Assembly (NCBI GenBank): GCA_964528085.1
Contig: CAZGRE010000001.1
Location: forward strand, 1 to 64,000
Length of the DNA: 64,000 bases
Reading direction: 5' to 3'
DNA from: B2-G16 sp964528085
GTDB lineage: Bacteria; Bipolaricaulota; Bipolaricaulia; UBA7950; UBA9294
Part shown: in pieces, positions 36,279 through 45,263 of the stretch
Layout: each line of letters opens with the position of its first letter
How positions within the stretch are numbered: the first letter of the stretch is position 1
Translations under genes and position numbers: made by a program
The notes under the pieces: model-generated
Databases searched by the model: none
What the model saw: only the letters and a program-made list of their open reading frames with translations
What the model was told of the DNA's origin: nothing

Positions 36279-36310
36279 CTTCCTCAACCTCCTAATCGGT
36301 CGTTGACCGG

Positions 36311-36339
36311 ACTATACCGGAATAGGGTTAGACCGACAA
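36311..36339 (-). promoter_or_regulatory. tatT promoter
   Basis: Minus strand TTGTCG (36334-36339), a 17-base spacer and TATAGT (36311-36316), about 33 bp before the ATG. Confidence 0.6.
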
Positions 36340-36362
36340 ACCCCGAGCTGGAGGGAGGAATC

Positions 36363-36391
36363 TGGACGAACGATGATCCCCTGGTTATAGT
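36363..36391 (+). promoter_or_regulatory. Ferredoxin promoter
   Basis: TGGACG (36363-36368), a 17-base spacer and TATAGT (36386-36391). It is followed by AAAAGGAGG just before the ATG, the strongest ribosome site in the region, consistent with a highly expressed gene. Confidence 0.5.
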
Positions 36392-36423
36392 TCGCTCGCA
36401 TCCGAGCTAAAAAGGAGGAACGA

Positions 36424-36606
36424 ATGGCTAACCCAACCGTCAACAAGGACCTGTGCGTAGGGTGTGCCATCTGCACCCAGGTCTGCTCAGACGTGTTCGA
36501 GCTGGGAGCGGACGGCAAGGCAGAGGTGAAGGCCGGCGCCGACCTGAACGCCGCCTGCATCCAGGATGCCGCCGATCAGTGTCCGGTCGGCGCGATCACC
36601 ACATAG
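36424..36606 (+). CDS. Single [4Fe-4S] ferredoxin
   Basis: 60 residues. CVGCAIC near the N terminus and QCPVGAI near the C terminus give the four cluster ligands (CxxCxxC and a CP). Two additional cysteines (in TQVC and NAAC) are placed as in Thermotoga-type ferredoxins, where the equivalent pair forms a disulfide. It is a small low-potential electron carrier, expected for an anaerobe. Monocistronic, with its own promoter and a strong terminator hairpin. Confidence 0.93.
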   Translation: MANPTVNKDLCVGCAICTQVCSDVFELGADGKAEVKAGADLNAACIQDAADQCPVGAITT

Positions 36607-36610
36607 GCGA

Positions 36611-36646
36611 GAAGGGCGCGGAGGAGAACCTTCCTCCGCGCCCTTC
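36611..36646 (+). terminator. Ferredoxin terminator hairpin
   Basis: A perfect 15-bp stem (36611-36625 with 36632-36646) and a six-base loop begin five bases after the ferredoxin stop. The tail is C-rich (CCCCTT), not a U-run. Confidence 0.75.
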
Positions 36647-36718
36647 CCCCTTCGAATAACCTGTTTACCAATTGTCCCCTCACCGACAGGTTGATAGGAT
36701 ATACGCCGGTGGAATGCG

Positions 36719-37582
36719 TTGAGTGAGCGGAAGATCGGGCTTGTCCTATCGAGCGGCGGAGCACGGGGGACGGCGCATATCGGGGTCCTCAAGGTCCTCG
36801 AGGAAAACGGGATCGTCCCCGACGTCATCGCCGGCTCGAGCATGGGAGCCCAGGTCGGCGGAGCGTACGCCGCCGGGGTGGCGATCGACGAGATGGAGGC
36901 CCACTGGCGTTCCAGCTCGTGGAAGCGGGTGGCGAAGACCCTGTTCCCGACAATCCCTTGGTCGGGATGGAGCTCCGGGCGTGAGGTGACGCGCTTCCTC
37001 CGCGACCTGTTCGGCGACCGGAGGATCGAGGACCTCCCGATCCCATACGCCGCCGTGGCGACCGACCTCGAGACAGGAGAGGCGTTCCCGATAACATCAG
37101 GCCCGCTCGCCCAAGCAATCCGGGCGAGCCTCTCCGTCCCCGGGCTGTTCGTCCCGGCCTGGTTCGAAGGCCGGCTCCTGATCGACGGGGGGGTGACCAA
37201 TCCCCTACCTATCGACGTCGCCCGCTCCCTCGGAGCCGACGTGGTGATCGCCGTCGACGTCCTCGTCGAGCCGGGCGAGGTCAGGCTAGCGGGGATCTCC
37301 TCCCCTTCATCAGGGAAGATCCTCGGCTTCATAAGCGGGGGTGGTTCGGAGGAGAGGAGGTTCTATCCGAGCGTCTTCTCCGTCCTCTTCCAGATGTCGA
37401 CCGTCTTCCAGAAGAGGATCTTAAACCTCCTCCTCCAATCGAACCCGCCCGACGTCCTGATCCGCCCGGATTTCTCCGTTGACCCTCCCTCCTACAGCGA
37501 TCCCGGCAGGGGGATCGAGGCGGGGGAGGAGGCGGCCCAGCGGGCCCTACCCGCAATCCGCCGCGCCGTCTCAGGGGCGTAG
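36719..37582 (+). CDS. Patatin-like phospholipase
   Basis: 287 residues. The oxyanion glycine motif GLVLSSGGARGTAHIGVL, nucleophile elbow GSSMG (GxSxG) and dyad DGGVTNPLP (DGG) are all present, so it should be an active Ser-Asp acyl hydrolase similar to RssA. No signal peptide is evident; a role in membrane lipid turnover is inferred. The start is TTG, because the ATG ten bases upstream is in a frame closed at once. Confidence 0.9.
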   Translation: MSERKIGLVLSSGGARGTAHIGVLKVLEENGIVPDVIAGSSMGAQVGGAYAAGVAIDEMEAHWRSSSWKRVAKTLFPTIPWSGWSSGREVTRFLRDLFGDRRIEDLPIPYAAVATDLETGEAFPITSGPLAQAIRASLSVPGLFVPAWFEGRLLIDGGVTNPLPIDVARSLGADVVIAVDVLVEPGEVRLAGISSPSSGKILGFISGGGSEERRFYPSVFSVLFQMSTVFQKRILNLLLQSNPPDVLIRPDFSVDPPSYSDPGRGIEAGEEAAQRALPAIRRAVSGA

Positions 37583-37587
37583 AGCGG

Positions 37588-38466
37588 TTGGACGAGAGAG
37601 GGCGCCTCTTTCCGGTCAGGATCGCCATCGGGGTAATCGCCGTCTCATTCGGTTCGATACTCGTCCGGCTCGCCGGAGAGGCCTCCCCGCTCGCCATAGC
37701 CGGATGGCGGCTCGGGCTCGCCGCCGTCTTCCTCCTCCCGATCGTTGCACTTCACGGCAACCTAAGAAGGATCGACAGACGGATCCTCCTCCTGGCGATC
37801 GGGAGCGGCTGCGCCCTCTCCCTTCACTTCATCCTCTGGATCTCATCGCTTGAGTACACGAGCGTGTCGAGCTCCGTCCTCTTCGTGACGACGCATCCGA
37901 TGTTCGTCGGGATCGGATCCCATTTCCTATTGAAGGAACGGGTCGGCCGGAGGCTCGTAGCGGGGATCGCCCTATCGATAATCGGTGGGATCATCATCGG
38001 CTGGGGTGACCTGAGAATCGGCGGGAGGGCGGTTTACGGCGACCTCCTCGCCATCGGCGGGGGGCTCGCTGCCGCCATCTACTTCCTGATCGGCCGAACC
38101 GTAAGGAAAGGGTCGAACCTGATCGACTACATCGCGATCGCTTACGGAACGGCCGCTGCGATCGTCCTTCTGAGCTGCGCCGCCACCGGGGCCCGCCTCA
38201 CCGGGTTCTCACACCAAACCTATCTCTATCTTTTCCTACTCGCCATCGGGCCACAGCTGATCGGGCATACGACGTTTAATTGGGCGCTCAAACACCTATC
38301 GGCAGCGAAGGTCTCCGTCGTCATCCTCGGCGAGCCGGTCGGGGCGACCATCCTCGCTATCCTATTCTTCCGGGAGGTCCCGGGATGGTTGAACGGGATC
38401 GGCGCTGTGATCATACTCGTCGGGATCTATCTCAGCCTGCGAAGCGAGGAGGGTCAGAATGGGTGA
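37588..38466 (+). CDS. EamA-family (DMT) permease
   Basis: 292 residues with ten predicted membrane helices arranged as two EamA repeats (RLAGEASPLAIAGWRLGLAAVF and LAIGPQLIGHTTFNWALKHL...EPVGATILAILFFREV). These are drug/metabolite transporters; the substrate is not predictable, although a metabolite link to the overlapping ahcY (8 bp) is possible. TTG start with a weak ribosome site; five bases after the patatin stop. Confidence 0.85.
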   Translation: MDERGRLFPVRIAIGVIAVSFGSILVRLAGEASPLAIAGWRLGLAAVFLLPIVALHGNLRRIDRRILLLAIGSGCALSLHFILWISSLEYTSVSSSVLFVTTHPMFVGIGSHFLLKERVGRRLVAGIALSIIGGIIIGWGDLRIGGRAVYGDLLAIGGGLAAAIYFLIGRTVRKGSNLIDYIAIAYGTAAAIVLLSCAATGARLTGFSHQTYLYLFLLAIGPQLIGHTTFNWALKHLSAAKVSVVILGEPVGATILAILFFREVPGWLNGIGAVIILVGIYLSLRSEEGQNG

Positions 38467-39670
38467 GGGAAGCGGTCGGGCAAAGATCGAGTGGGCGCAG
38501 GGGCATATGCCCCTCCTCAGTCGACTGAAGGAAAGGTTCGTGGAGGAACGCCCGTTCTCAGGGTACCGGATCGGGATGAGCATCCACCTCGAGGCGAAGA
38601 CCGCCTGCCTGGCGATCCTCCTCCGCGACGGGGGAGGGGAGGTATCGGTGACCGGGAGCAACCCCCTATCGACCCAGGACGACGTCGCCTCGGCCCTCGC
38701 TGAGGAGGAAGGGATCTCCGTCCACGCCCGGCACGGCGTCTCGGAGCGGGAATACGTCTCTCACCTTGAGAGGGTCATCTCCGCCTCGCCGGAATTGATC
38801 CTCGACGACGGGGGAGATCTCGTCCACCTCCTTCATGAGGGGGATCCGACCGGGGTGCTCGGGGGGTGCGAGGAGACGACGACCGGCGTGATCCGCCTGC
38901 GGAGGCTGGCGAAGGAGGGAAGGCTCCGCTTCCCGATGTTCGCGGTGAACGACGCCAGGATGAAGTACCTGTTCGACAACCGCTACGGGACGGGTCAATC
39001 GGTCTGGGATGCGATAATGCGAAGGACGAACCTCCTCCTCGCCGGGAAGTCGGTGCTCGTCGCCGGCTACGGCTGGTGCGGCCGCGGGATCGCCTCCCGC
39101 GCCCGTGGGCTGGGGGCGAGGGTGACGGTCGCCGAGATAGACCCGGTGAGGGCGATCGAGGCGTGGATGGACGGGTTCCGCGTCTCCCCGTTACAAGAGG
39201 CGATCGGCGAAGCGAACATCGTGGTCACAGCGACCGGCTGCACCGCCGTCGTAGACGAGGATGGACTCAGACGGGCGAAGGACGGGGTCATCCTCGCCAA
39301 CGCCGGGCACTTCAACGTCGAGATCGACGTCGAATCCCTGGAGCGGATCTCCCACTCGAAGCGGGTCGTACGGGAAGGGATCGAGGAGTACACGCTCGCC
39401 GACGGCCGTCGGATCTACCTCCTCGGCGAGGGGCGCCTCGTCAACCTCGCGCTCGGAGACGGGCACCCGGTCGAGATCATGGACATCTCGTTCACCGTCC
39501 AGGCGCTGACCCTCCGCCATCTGGTGAAGGAGGGACCGTTCCGGCCCGGCCTCCACCCTGTCCCAGAAGAGATCGACGAGGAGATAGCCCGGATGAAGCT
39601 CGCCTCCCTCGGCGTCTCGATCGATTCCCTCACCGAGGAGCAGCGCGCCTACATTGGCCGTAACGGGTGA
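38459..39670 (+). CDS. ahcY: S-adenosylhomocysteine hydrolase
   Basis: 403 residues, the short form without the roughly 40-residue insertion of many bacterial and eukaryotic enzymes. GMSIHLEAKTACLAILLRDGGGEV, NDARMKYLFDNRYGTGQSVWDAIMRRTN (catalytic Lys in DARMK), the NAD Rossmann motif VLVAGYGWCGRGIASRARGLG, and the C-terminal DGHPVEIMDISF follow family order. It splits SAH to homocysteine and adenosine, restoring methylation capacity. Start overlaps the EamA permease by 8 bp. Confidence 0.95.
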   Translation: MGEGSGRAKIEWAQGHMPLLSRLKERFVEERPFSGYRIGMSIHLEAKTACLAILLRDGGGEVSVTGSNPLSTQDDVASALAEEEGISVHARHGVSEREYVSHLERVISASPELILDDGGDLVHLLHEGDPTGVLGGCEETTTGVIRLRRLAKEGRLRFPMFAVNDARMKYLFDNRYGTGQSVWDAIMRRTNLLLAGKSVLVAGYGWCGRGIASRARGLGARVTVAEIDPVRAIEAWMDGFRVSPLQEAIGEANIVVTATGCTAVVDEDGLRRAKDGVILANAGHFNVEIDVESLERISHSKRVVREGIEEYTLADGRRIYLLGEGRLVNLALGDGHPVEIMDISFTVQALTLRHLVKEGPFRPGLHPVPEEIDEEIARMKLASLGVSIDSLTEEQRAYIGRNG

Positions 39671-39722
39671 GCCCGTCTACCGCAGAGGAGAAAAACAAGG
39701 TACAATACCGGATCGGAGGTTG

Positions 39723-40892
39723 ATGGTGAACAGGTCAAGGACAAGAAGAGCGCTGATCATCGCAATCCCGGTGATCGCCCTCGTCATCGCGATCGGGGTC
39801 GGCGGAAGCCAACAGACGGGAGACGACCTGTTCGCACCGGTATACCAGATCTATCAGTACATCAAAAGCTACTTCTACAAGCCCGAGTTGATCGACGATC
39901 AGAAGGCCCTGTACGGGGCGATGAAAGGGGTCGTCGAACAGCTCGGCGATCCGTACAGCGAGTTCCTCGATCCCGAGGAGAGGGAGCTGTTCGATGAGGC
40001 ACTGGAAGGGGAGTTCACCGGCGTCGGGATCGAGATCACGATCGTCGATAATGTGCTGACGGTCATCACGCCCCTCGTCGGGACGCCGGCGGAGGCGGCC
40101 GGTGTCCTCGCCGGCGACCGGATCCTTCAGATCGACGGTGAATCGACGGAAGGGATAACGCTCACCGAGGCGGCGTACCGGATCCGCGGTGAGGAGGGGA
40201 CGACCGTCGTGTTGACCGTGCGGCACGAGGACGGGACGGTGGAGGATATCCCGATCGTCCGCGCGAAGATCGAGATCGCGTCCGTGGAGAGCGAGCCCCT
40301 CTCCGACGGGAGGATCGGCTACATAAGGATCTTCCGGTTCGAATCCGACACCGTCTCCGAGCTCGATCGCGCCATCAACTCGCTCGACCTCGAAAACCTC
40401 ACCGGGCTGATCCTCGACCTGCGGAACGACCCGGGCGGGTACGTCCCGACGGCAGTCGAGGTCGCGAAGAGGTTCATCGACGACGGGATCATCGTGATAA
40501 TGAAGGATCGGGTGAGCGGTGAGCGGAAGTACTACTCGCACGGAAACTCGGTCCCGAACGTCCCGCTCGCCGTCCTGATCAACCGGGGTACGGCGAGCGC
40601 ATCGGAGATCGTCGCAGGCGCGATCCGGGACAACGGGATGGGGATCCTGATCGGGGAGAAATCGTTCGGCAAAGGGGTCTACCAGTCGTTCATCGACTTC
40701 CCCGACGGATCGGCGCTGAAGATCACCTCGGGGGAGTACTTCACCCCCCGCGGAGATGTGGTGAACGGAATCGGCCTGTCCCCTGACATCGAGGTCGACG
40801 AGGACACCGATCCGATCGACGTCGCGAAGTCATGGATCGAGGCCCACGCCGGGGTCGAGATGCCGATCGACCTCGACGAAGAGAGCGGATGA
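39723..40892 (+). CDS. C-terminal processing protease, S41 family
   Basis: 389 residues. An N-terminal membrane anchor (about residues 10-28), a PDZ domain (GVGIEITIVDNVLTVITPLVGTPAEAAGVLAGDRILQIDG) and the tail-specific protease core: LILDLRNDPGGYV, catalytic Ser in GTASASEIVAGAI, and catalytic Lys in GEKSFGKGVYQ. It degrades periplasmic substrates from their C termini. ATG at 39723 follows GGAGG, and a possible -10 (TACAAT) precedes it. Its TGA overlaps the gpsA ATG (ATGA). Confidence 0.93.
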   Translation: MVNRSRTRRALIIAIPVIALVIAIGVGGSQQTGDDLFAPVYQIYQYIKSYFYKPELIDDQKALYGAMKGVVEQLGDPYSEFLDPEERELFDEALEGEFTGVGIEITIVDNVLTVITPLVGTPAEAAGVLAGDRILQIDGESTEGITLTEAAYRIRGEEGTTVVLTVRHEDGTVEDIPIVRAKIEIASVESEPLSDGRIGYIRIFRFESDTVSELDRAINSLDLENLTGLILDLRNDPGGYVPTAVEVAKRFIDDGIIVIMKDRVSGERKYYSHGNSVPNVPLAVLINRGTASASEIVAGAIRDNGMGILIGEKSFGKGVYQSFIDFPDGSALKITSGEYFTPRGDVVNGIGLSPDIEVDEDTDPIDVAKSWIEAHAGVEMPIDLDEESG

Positions 40893-41881
40893 AGCTCTCC
40901 GTCCTCGGAGCGGGGGGGTGGGGGACAGCGATAGCCCGCCTCCTTGCGAACAGCTCGCACGAGACTCTCCTGTGGGCGCGCAATCCTAAGAGGGCGGAGA
41001 AGATCGCCCGAACCCGCGAGAACAAGAGGTACCTCCCCGGCGTATCCCTCCCTTTCAGCCTCAAGGTGACGGCGGATTTGGAAGAGGCGCTCAAGGTAGA
41101 TGCGATCTTCCTTGCTGTGCCGTCGTTTGCAATGGCCGAGCTCCTTGAGAGGCTCGCCGGTTTCAGGAAGCTACCGAAGACGGTGATCAACCTCGCCAAA
41201 GGGCTCGACCGCGCCTCCCGCCGGACGATGTCCGAGCTGATCGAGGAGCATCTCCCCGGGGTAGCGGCATTCACCCTCTCCGGCCCGAGCCACGCCGAGG
41301 AGGTCGGGAGGGACATGCCGACCGCGGTCGTACTCGCCGGGCGGGACCTGAAGCTCGGATCCTCCCTTCAGCACGCGATCGCGACCCCCCGCTTCCGGGT
41401 CTATCTCTCCGATGACATCCGCGGGGTCGAGCTCTGCGGAACGGTGAAGAACATCATCGCGATCGCAAGCGGCATCTCGGACGGGTTGGGGTACGGGGAC
41501 AACAGCCGCGGCGCGCTGATCACCCGCGGACTGACGGAGATGTCCCGATTCGGGGAGCACCTATCGATCAAGAAGGAGACCCTGTTCGGCCTCTCCGGCC
41601 TCGGCGACCTCGTGGCGACGTGCACGAGCGAGCACAGCCGGAACCGTTACGTCGGCTACCGCCTCGGGAAGGGGGAGAGGATCGAGGATATCCTGAGCGG
41701 GATGAATATGGTCGCCGAAGGGGTCTACGCCACCCGGATCGTCCATGCGATGGCGAAGGAGCGGAAGATCGAGATGCCGATCACCGAAGCGGTGCACGCC
41801 CTCTTGACCGGGAGGGCCGATCCGCTCAGCCTGGTCGATAGGATCATGACCCGTTCCCCGAAGCGGGAGGGATTCTCATAG
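40889..41881 (+). CDS. gpsA: Glycerol-3-phosphate dehydrogenase [NAD(P)+]
   Basis: 330 residues. Nucleotide-binding motif SVLGAGGWGTAIARLLA, FTLSGPSHAEEVGRDMPTAVV, and the catalytic-lysine stretch CGTVKNIIAIASGISDGLGYGDN. It reduces DHAP to sn-glycerol-3-phosphate, the backbone of bacterial phospholipids. ATG is coupled to the protease stop. The next gene is a geranylgeranyl-reductase-like flavoprotein, suggesting a lipid-related cluster. Confidence 0.96.
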   Translation: MKLSVLGAGGWGTAIARLLANSSHETLLWARNPKRAEKIARTRENKRYLPGVSLPFSLKVTADLEEALKVDAIFLAVPSFAMAELLERLAGFRKLPKTVINLAKGLDRASRRTMSELIEEHLPGVAAFTLSGPSHAEEVGRDMPTAVVLAGRDLKLGSSLQHAIATPRFRVYLSDDIRGVELCGTVKNIIAIASGISDGLGYGDNSRGALITRGLTEMSRFGEHLSIKKETLFGLSGLGDLVATCTSEHSRNRYVGYRLGKGERIEDILSGMNMVAEGVYATRIVHAMAKERKIEMPITEAVHALLTGRADPLSLVDRIMTRSPKREGFS

Positions 41882-41882
41882 G

Positions 41883-43097
41883 ATGGACCGGTATCACGTG
41901 ATCGTGATCGGGGGAGGCCCGATCGGCGCGGCCGCCGCACGCGAGGCGGCGAGATCCGGGGCGCGGACCCTCCTCGTCGAGCGGAGAAAGAGGATGGAAG
42001 GGCCGGTCCCCTGCACAGGCCTGGTCAGCCCACGCACCCTCCCCACCCTCGGGGGATCATCGAAATCGATCATCCGGGAGATCCGCGCGGTGACGGCGCA
42101 CGCCCCGGATGGAAGTCGCCTTCACCTCCGGAGCGATGAGACGAAAGGGCTTGTCATCGACCGACCATCCCTCGAAATGGAGCTCCTTGAGGCCGCCCGC
42201 TCGGCCGGGGCCGAGATCCTGTTGGGAACGAAGGCCGATGTCAAAAGGGAGGGTGAGATAACCCTCGTCTCCGAGTCGGGGGAAGAGCGGTTGGAGGCGG
42301 ATGTGATAATCGGGGCGGATGGATCGAAAAGCAGGATCGCCTCCGAATTCGGGCTCACTTGTGATCAGCCGCCGCTTTCGGCCGCCCAGGCGGTGATCGA
42401 GGCCGAACCGGAAGAGGAGGATAGGGTCGAGGTCTACTTCGGCCGGACCGTCGCCCCCGGTTTCTTCGGCTGGGCCGTCCCGGCCGAGCGCAACCGGGTC
42501 AGGGTCGGCGTCGCTATCACAGCAGGTATTGACCCGAAACCGTTCCTCGATCGGCTCCTCGCCGTTCATTTCCCGACAAGCCGGGTCGTCTCCCGCGCCT
42601 TCGGCCTCATCCCCTCCCGCCCGGTCGATCGCTCGATCGCCGATCGGGTCATCCTCGTCGGCGACGCCGCCGGTCAGGTGAAGCCCCTATCCGGAGGGGG
42701 TCTTTACACCGGCGGGATCTGCGCCCGGATCGCGGGGAGGATCGCCGCCGAAGCCGCCCTCTCCGGCCGGAGCGACCGGGAATCCCTGATCGAATACGAG
42801 ACCGAATGGCAGGGGGCGATCGGATCCGAGATCCGGTTCGGGCTCGCCGCCCGGGAGGCCCTCCTCCCCCTCGACGATCGAGGGATCAACGCCCTCTTCT
42901 CCTCCATCGACGATCCCGACCTACTCCGGTTCATCGCAGAATCAGGCGACATCGACCGGCCGAGCCTGCTCATCCCCGCGCTCATCCGCCGCCCTCACCT
43001 GTGGGAGCTGGTCCTTCAGATCGCAAGGATCATGGAGGAGTATAAGGAGAAGGAGGACGTCCGGCCGCTTGGTCAGGGTCTGAATGCCGACCTATAA
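41883..43097 (+). CDS. Geranylgeranyl-reductase family FAD-dependent oxidoreductase
   Basis: 404 residues. FAD Rossmann motif HVIVIGGGPIGAAAAREAARSGA, the family Cys motif PCTGLVSPR, and the second FAD motif ILVGDAAGQVKPLSGGGLYTGG. Family members saturate isoprenoid chains (archaeal lipids, chlorophyll, menaquinone) or act as related oxidoreductases. It starts one base after gpsA stops, which suggests lipid or quinone side-chain work; the exact substrate is unknown. Confidence 0.85.
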   Translation: MDRYHVIVIGGGPIGAAAAREAARSGARTLLVERRKRMEGPVPCTGLVSPRTLPTLGGSSKSIIREIRAVTAHAPDGSRLHLRSDETKGLVIDRPSLEMELLEAARSAGAEILLGTKADVKREGEITLVSESGEERLEADVIIGADGSKSRIASEFGLTCDQPPLSAAQAVIEAEPEEEDRVEVYFGRTVAPGFFGWAVPAERNRVRVGVAITAGIDPKPFLDRLLAVHFPTSRVVSRAFGLIPSRPVDRSIADRVILVGDAAGQVKPLSGGGLYTGGICARIAGRIAAEAALSGRSDRESLIEYETEWQGAIGSEIRFGLAAREALLPLDDRGINALFSSIDDPDLLRFIAESGDIDRPSLLIPALIRRPHLWELVLQIARIMEEYKEKEDVRPLGQGLNADL

Positions 43098-43098
43098 T
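43069..43098 (+). promoter_or_regulatory. Promoter of the O-antigen-ligase-like gene
   Basis: TTGGTC (43069-43074), an 18-base spacer and a perfect TATAAT (43093-43098), inside the end of the upstream gene. The predicted start of transcription is about 43105, right at the ATG (43108), so a leaderless mRNA is expected. Confidence 0.6.
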
Positions 43099-43107
43099 CT
43101 TCTGACA

Positions 43108-45222
43108 ATGGCAAAGAAAAGAGGGAAGAAAGGGGAGAGGAGGAACGAGCGGATCCCGTGGGAGCGGATACTCGTCTATGGGATAGCGTTCATCGTATTC
43201 GCCATCCCCTTGTTCATCTGGCCGGGGATCACGGAGTACGGCTACGGAAAGTCGATCGTCGGATTGATCGCGATATCCCTCCTTTCGATCCTATGGGGGG
43301 TCTCGGCCTGGGAGAGGAAGGCCTGGTCGATCCGGATCCCGTGGATCATATTCCCCGTCCTCGGGTTCGTCATCGCCTCCCTGTTCTCGCTCCTCAGCGC
43401 GACAAACGGGAGGGTCGTGGTGCAGAGCCTCGTCCTCGTCGTCTTCTTCTTCCAGCTTTTTTTAATCATCGCAAACGTCGTCCGCGAGAAGAAGGACGTA
43501 AACCTGATCCTGTTCTCGCTCCTCGCATCCGGCTTCCTCGCCGCCCTGTATGGGATGCTGCAATACCTCGGCGTCATGCGCGGGACGGTGATCGGCGGAT
43601 CGGGGCTGGGGAACATCATCTCCACGATGGGGAACCGGAACTACCTCGGCGGTTTCCTCGCCTACATCCTATTCCCGGCCGTCGTCCTGATCGTACGCCT
43701 CCGCTCGCGGTCGCTCCGCGCGCTGGCGATCCTCCTGATCGCGTTCTCGTTCGGGATGACGATGATGGTCCACCAGATGGGGGTGGTGGTGGCGCTGATC
43801 GTCGCAGCGGTCGCGCTGATCATCGGCCTTCTCATATTCCGACCGGTCGAGCCGATCCGGAAGAATCGCGGATGGCTGATCGCCCTCGGGCTGGCGCTCG
43901 TCATCACGTTCCTGATCGAGGCCCCAGCAGGGCCGCTGAACTCGGTCGTCGGTCTGTCGGCCGATAGCTGGATCGGGCGGATATGGGCGGCGAGCTCGGG
44001 GAAGACCCGCTCGTGGGACTGGTGGGTCGGCTGGGAGATGTTCAAGGATCATCCCCTGACCGGGGTCGGCCTCGGAAACTACAAGCTCAACTTCATCCCG
44101 TACAAGGCGAAGTTCCTCGCCACCCCGCGGGGGGAGGGATATAACTTCTACATCCCGCGGGCGGCGCAGGCGCACAACGAATACGTGCAGATCATAGCCG
44201 AGCTTGGAATCCTCGGCCTGATCGCGCTTCTATCCCTCATCGTCATCCTCCCGCTCTCCGTCTGGAGGAGGCTGCGGAGAAACGCCGATGAAGGGGACCG
44301 GTTCGACCTTATCCTCCTCGCTTGCGGGATGGTCGCCTTCCTCGTCCACGCCCTCGTCAGCTTCCCCGCCCATCTACCGGCGTCGAGCCTCGCCGTCCTC
44401 GTCGCCGGCGGGCTCCTCTTCTCCCGCGCCTACGGGGAGGAGGCGACGGCGAAGCTCTCCCTCTCCGGCTGGGGGATGAAGTCGGCGCTCGCAGCGGTCA
44501 CAGTGATTGGCATCGTCGTATCGGTCATCGCCGGCCGGGACCTTCAGGCGAACGTCCTCATGGGTAAAGGGATCGAGCAACTCCAGCTGGGGAATATCCA
44601 GAAGGCCGAAGAGACGCTGAAACGGAGCGTGAGGCTAGACTTCGCGCCGCGACAGACCTACTACTATCTCGCCGCAGCACAGGCGAAGCTCGGAAAGTAC
44701 GACGAGGCCCTCTCGAACTACGAGCGCTGCCTCACCCGGTTCGTCGACGAACAGGTCTACCTCATGTACGCCGACCTCGCGACGACGCTCGGAAAGACCG
44801 AGGAGGCAAGCGGTGCCCTCGAGCTTCTCCTTGAATCCCATCCGAGCCGGGAGATCGAGACGAGGGCCCGCTACATCGAGGCGAATATCGCCCTCAAGGA
44901 GAGGGACTATTCAAGAGCGATCGACATCCTCGAGCGGCTGATAGAGGACGCCCCGAATTTCGAGCTCGCCTACATCGGCCTCGGGAACATCTTCTTAGCG
45001 AGGGGGATGCCGGTGAACGCTCGGAGTGCATTCGAGGAGGGGCTCGCCGTCATCGAGAAGCGCCTGGCGGCGGCCGAGCGGAGGCTTTCAGGGGCGAGGC
45101 AGATGTCGACGGAGACCTACGGGCAGCTCCGCCAGACGATCGAGACCCTGAGGAAGGAGCGGGACTACATAACCGCCCAGCTTAAGAAGCTTCCGGGGGC
45201 GGAATCGAACCCGTCTCCTTGA
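43108..45222 (+). CDS. O-antigen ligase-like membrane protein with TPR domain
   Basis: 704 residues. About 11-12 membrane helices in the first 450 residues, with a Wzy_C-type periplasmic loop (DHPLTGVGLGNYKLNF ... RAAQAHNEYVQIIAELG), then TPR repeats (GKYDEALSNYERCLTRF, RDYSRAIDILERLIEDAPNFELAYIGLGNI) and a terminal coiled coil. Ligase/polymerase families with this layout attach or polymerise surface glycans; glycosyl substrate unknown. I chose ATG at 43108 because a perfect -10 box ends ten bases upstream and the next residues are the basic pre-helix segment; an upstream ATG at 43084 overlaps the previous gene. Confidence 0.82.
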   Translation: MAKKRGKKGERRNERIPWERILVYGIAFIVFAIPLFIWPGITEYGYGKSIVGLIAISLLSILWGVSAWERKAWSIRIPWIIFPVLGFVIASLFSLLSATNGRVVVQSLVLVVFFFQLFLIIANVVREKKDVNLILFSLLASGFLAALYGMLQYLGVMRGTVIGGSGLGNIISTMGNRNYLGGFLAYILFPAVVLIVRLRSRSLRALAILLIAFSFGMTMMVHQMGVVVALIVAAVALIIGLLIFRPVEPIRKNRGWLIALGLALVITFLIEAPAGPLNSVVGLSADSWIGRIWAASSGKTRSWDWWVGWEMFKDHPLTGVGLGNYKLNFIPYKAKFLATPRGEGYNFYIPRAAQAHNEYVQIIAELGILGLIALLSLIVILPLSVWRRLRRNADEGDRFDLILLACGMVAFLVHALVSFPAHLPASSLAVLVAGGLLFSRAYGEEATAKLSLSGWGMKSALAAVTVIGIVVSVIAGRDLQANVLMGKGIEQLQLGNIQKAEETLKRSVRLDFAPRQTYYYLAAAQAKLGKYDEALSNYERCLTRFVDEQVYLMYADLATTLGKTEEASGALELLLESHPSREIETRARYIEANIALKERDYSRAIDILERLIEDAPNFELAYIGLGNIFLARGMPVNARSAFEEGLAVIEKRLAAAERRLSGARQMSTETYGQLRQTIETLRKERDYITAQLKKLPGAESNPSP

Positions 45223-45247
45223 AGCCCGATTCAGCCGTTCCTATACT
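45219..45247 (+). promoter_or_regulatory. secA promoter
   Basis: TTGAAG (45219-45224), a 17-base spacer and TATACT (45242-45247). The leader would be only about ten bases and lacks a Shine-Dalgarno match. Confidence 0.6.
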
Positions 45248-45263
45248 GACTGCGTGATCGAAA

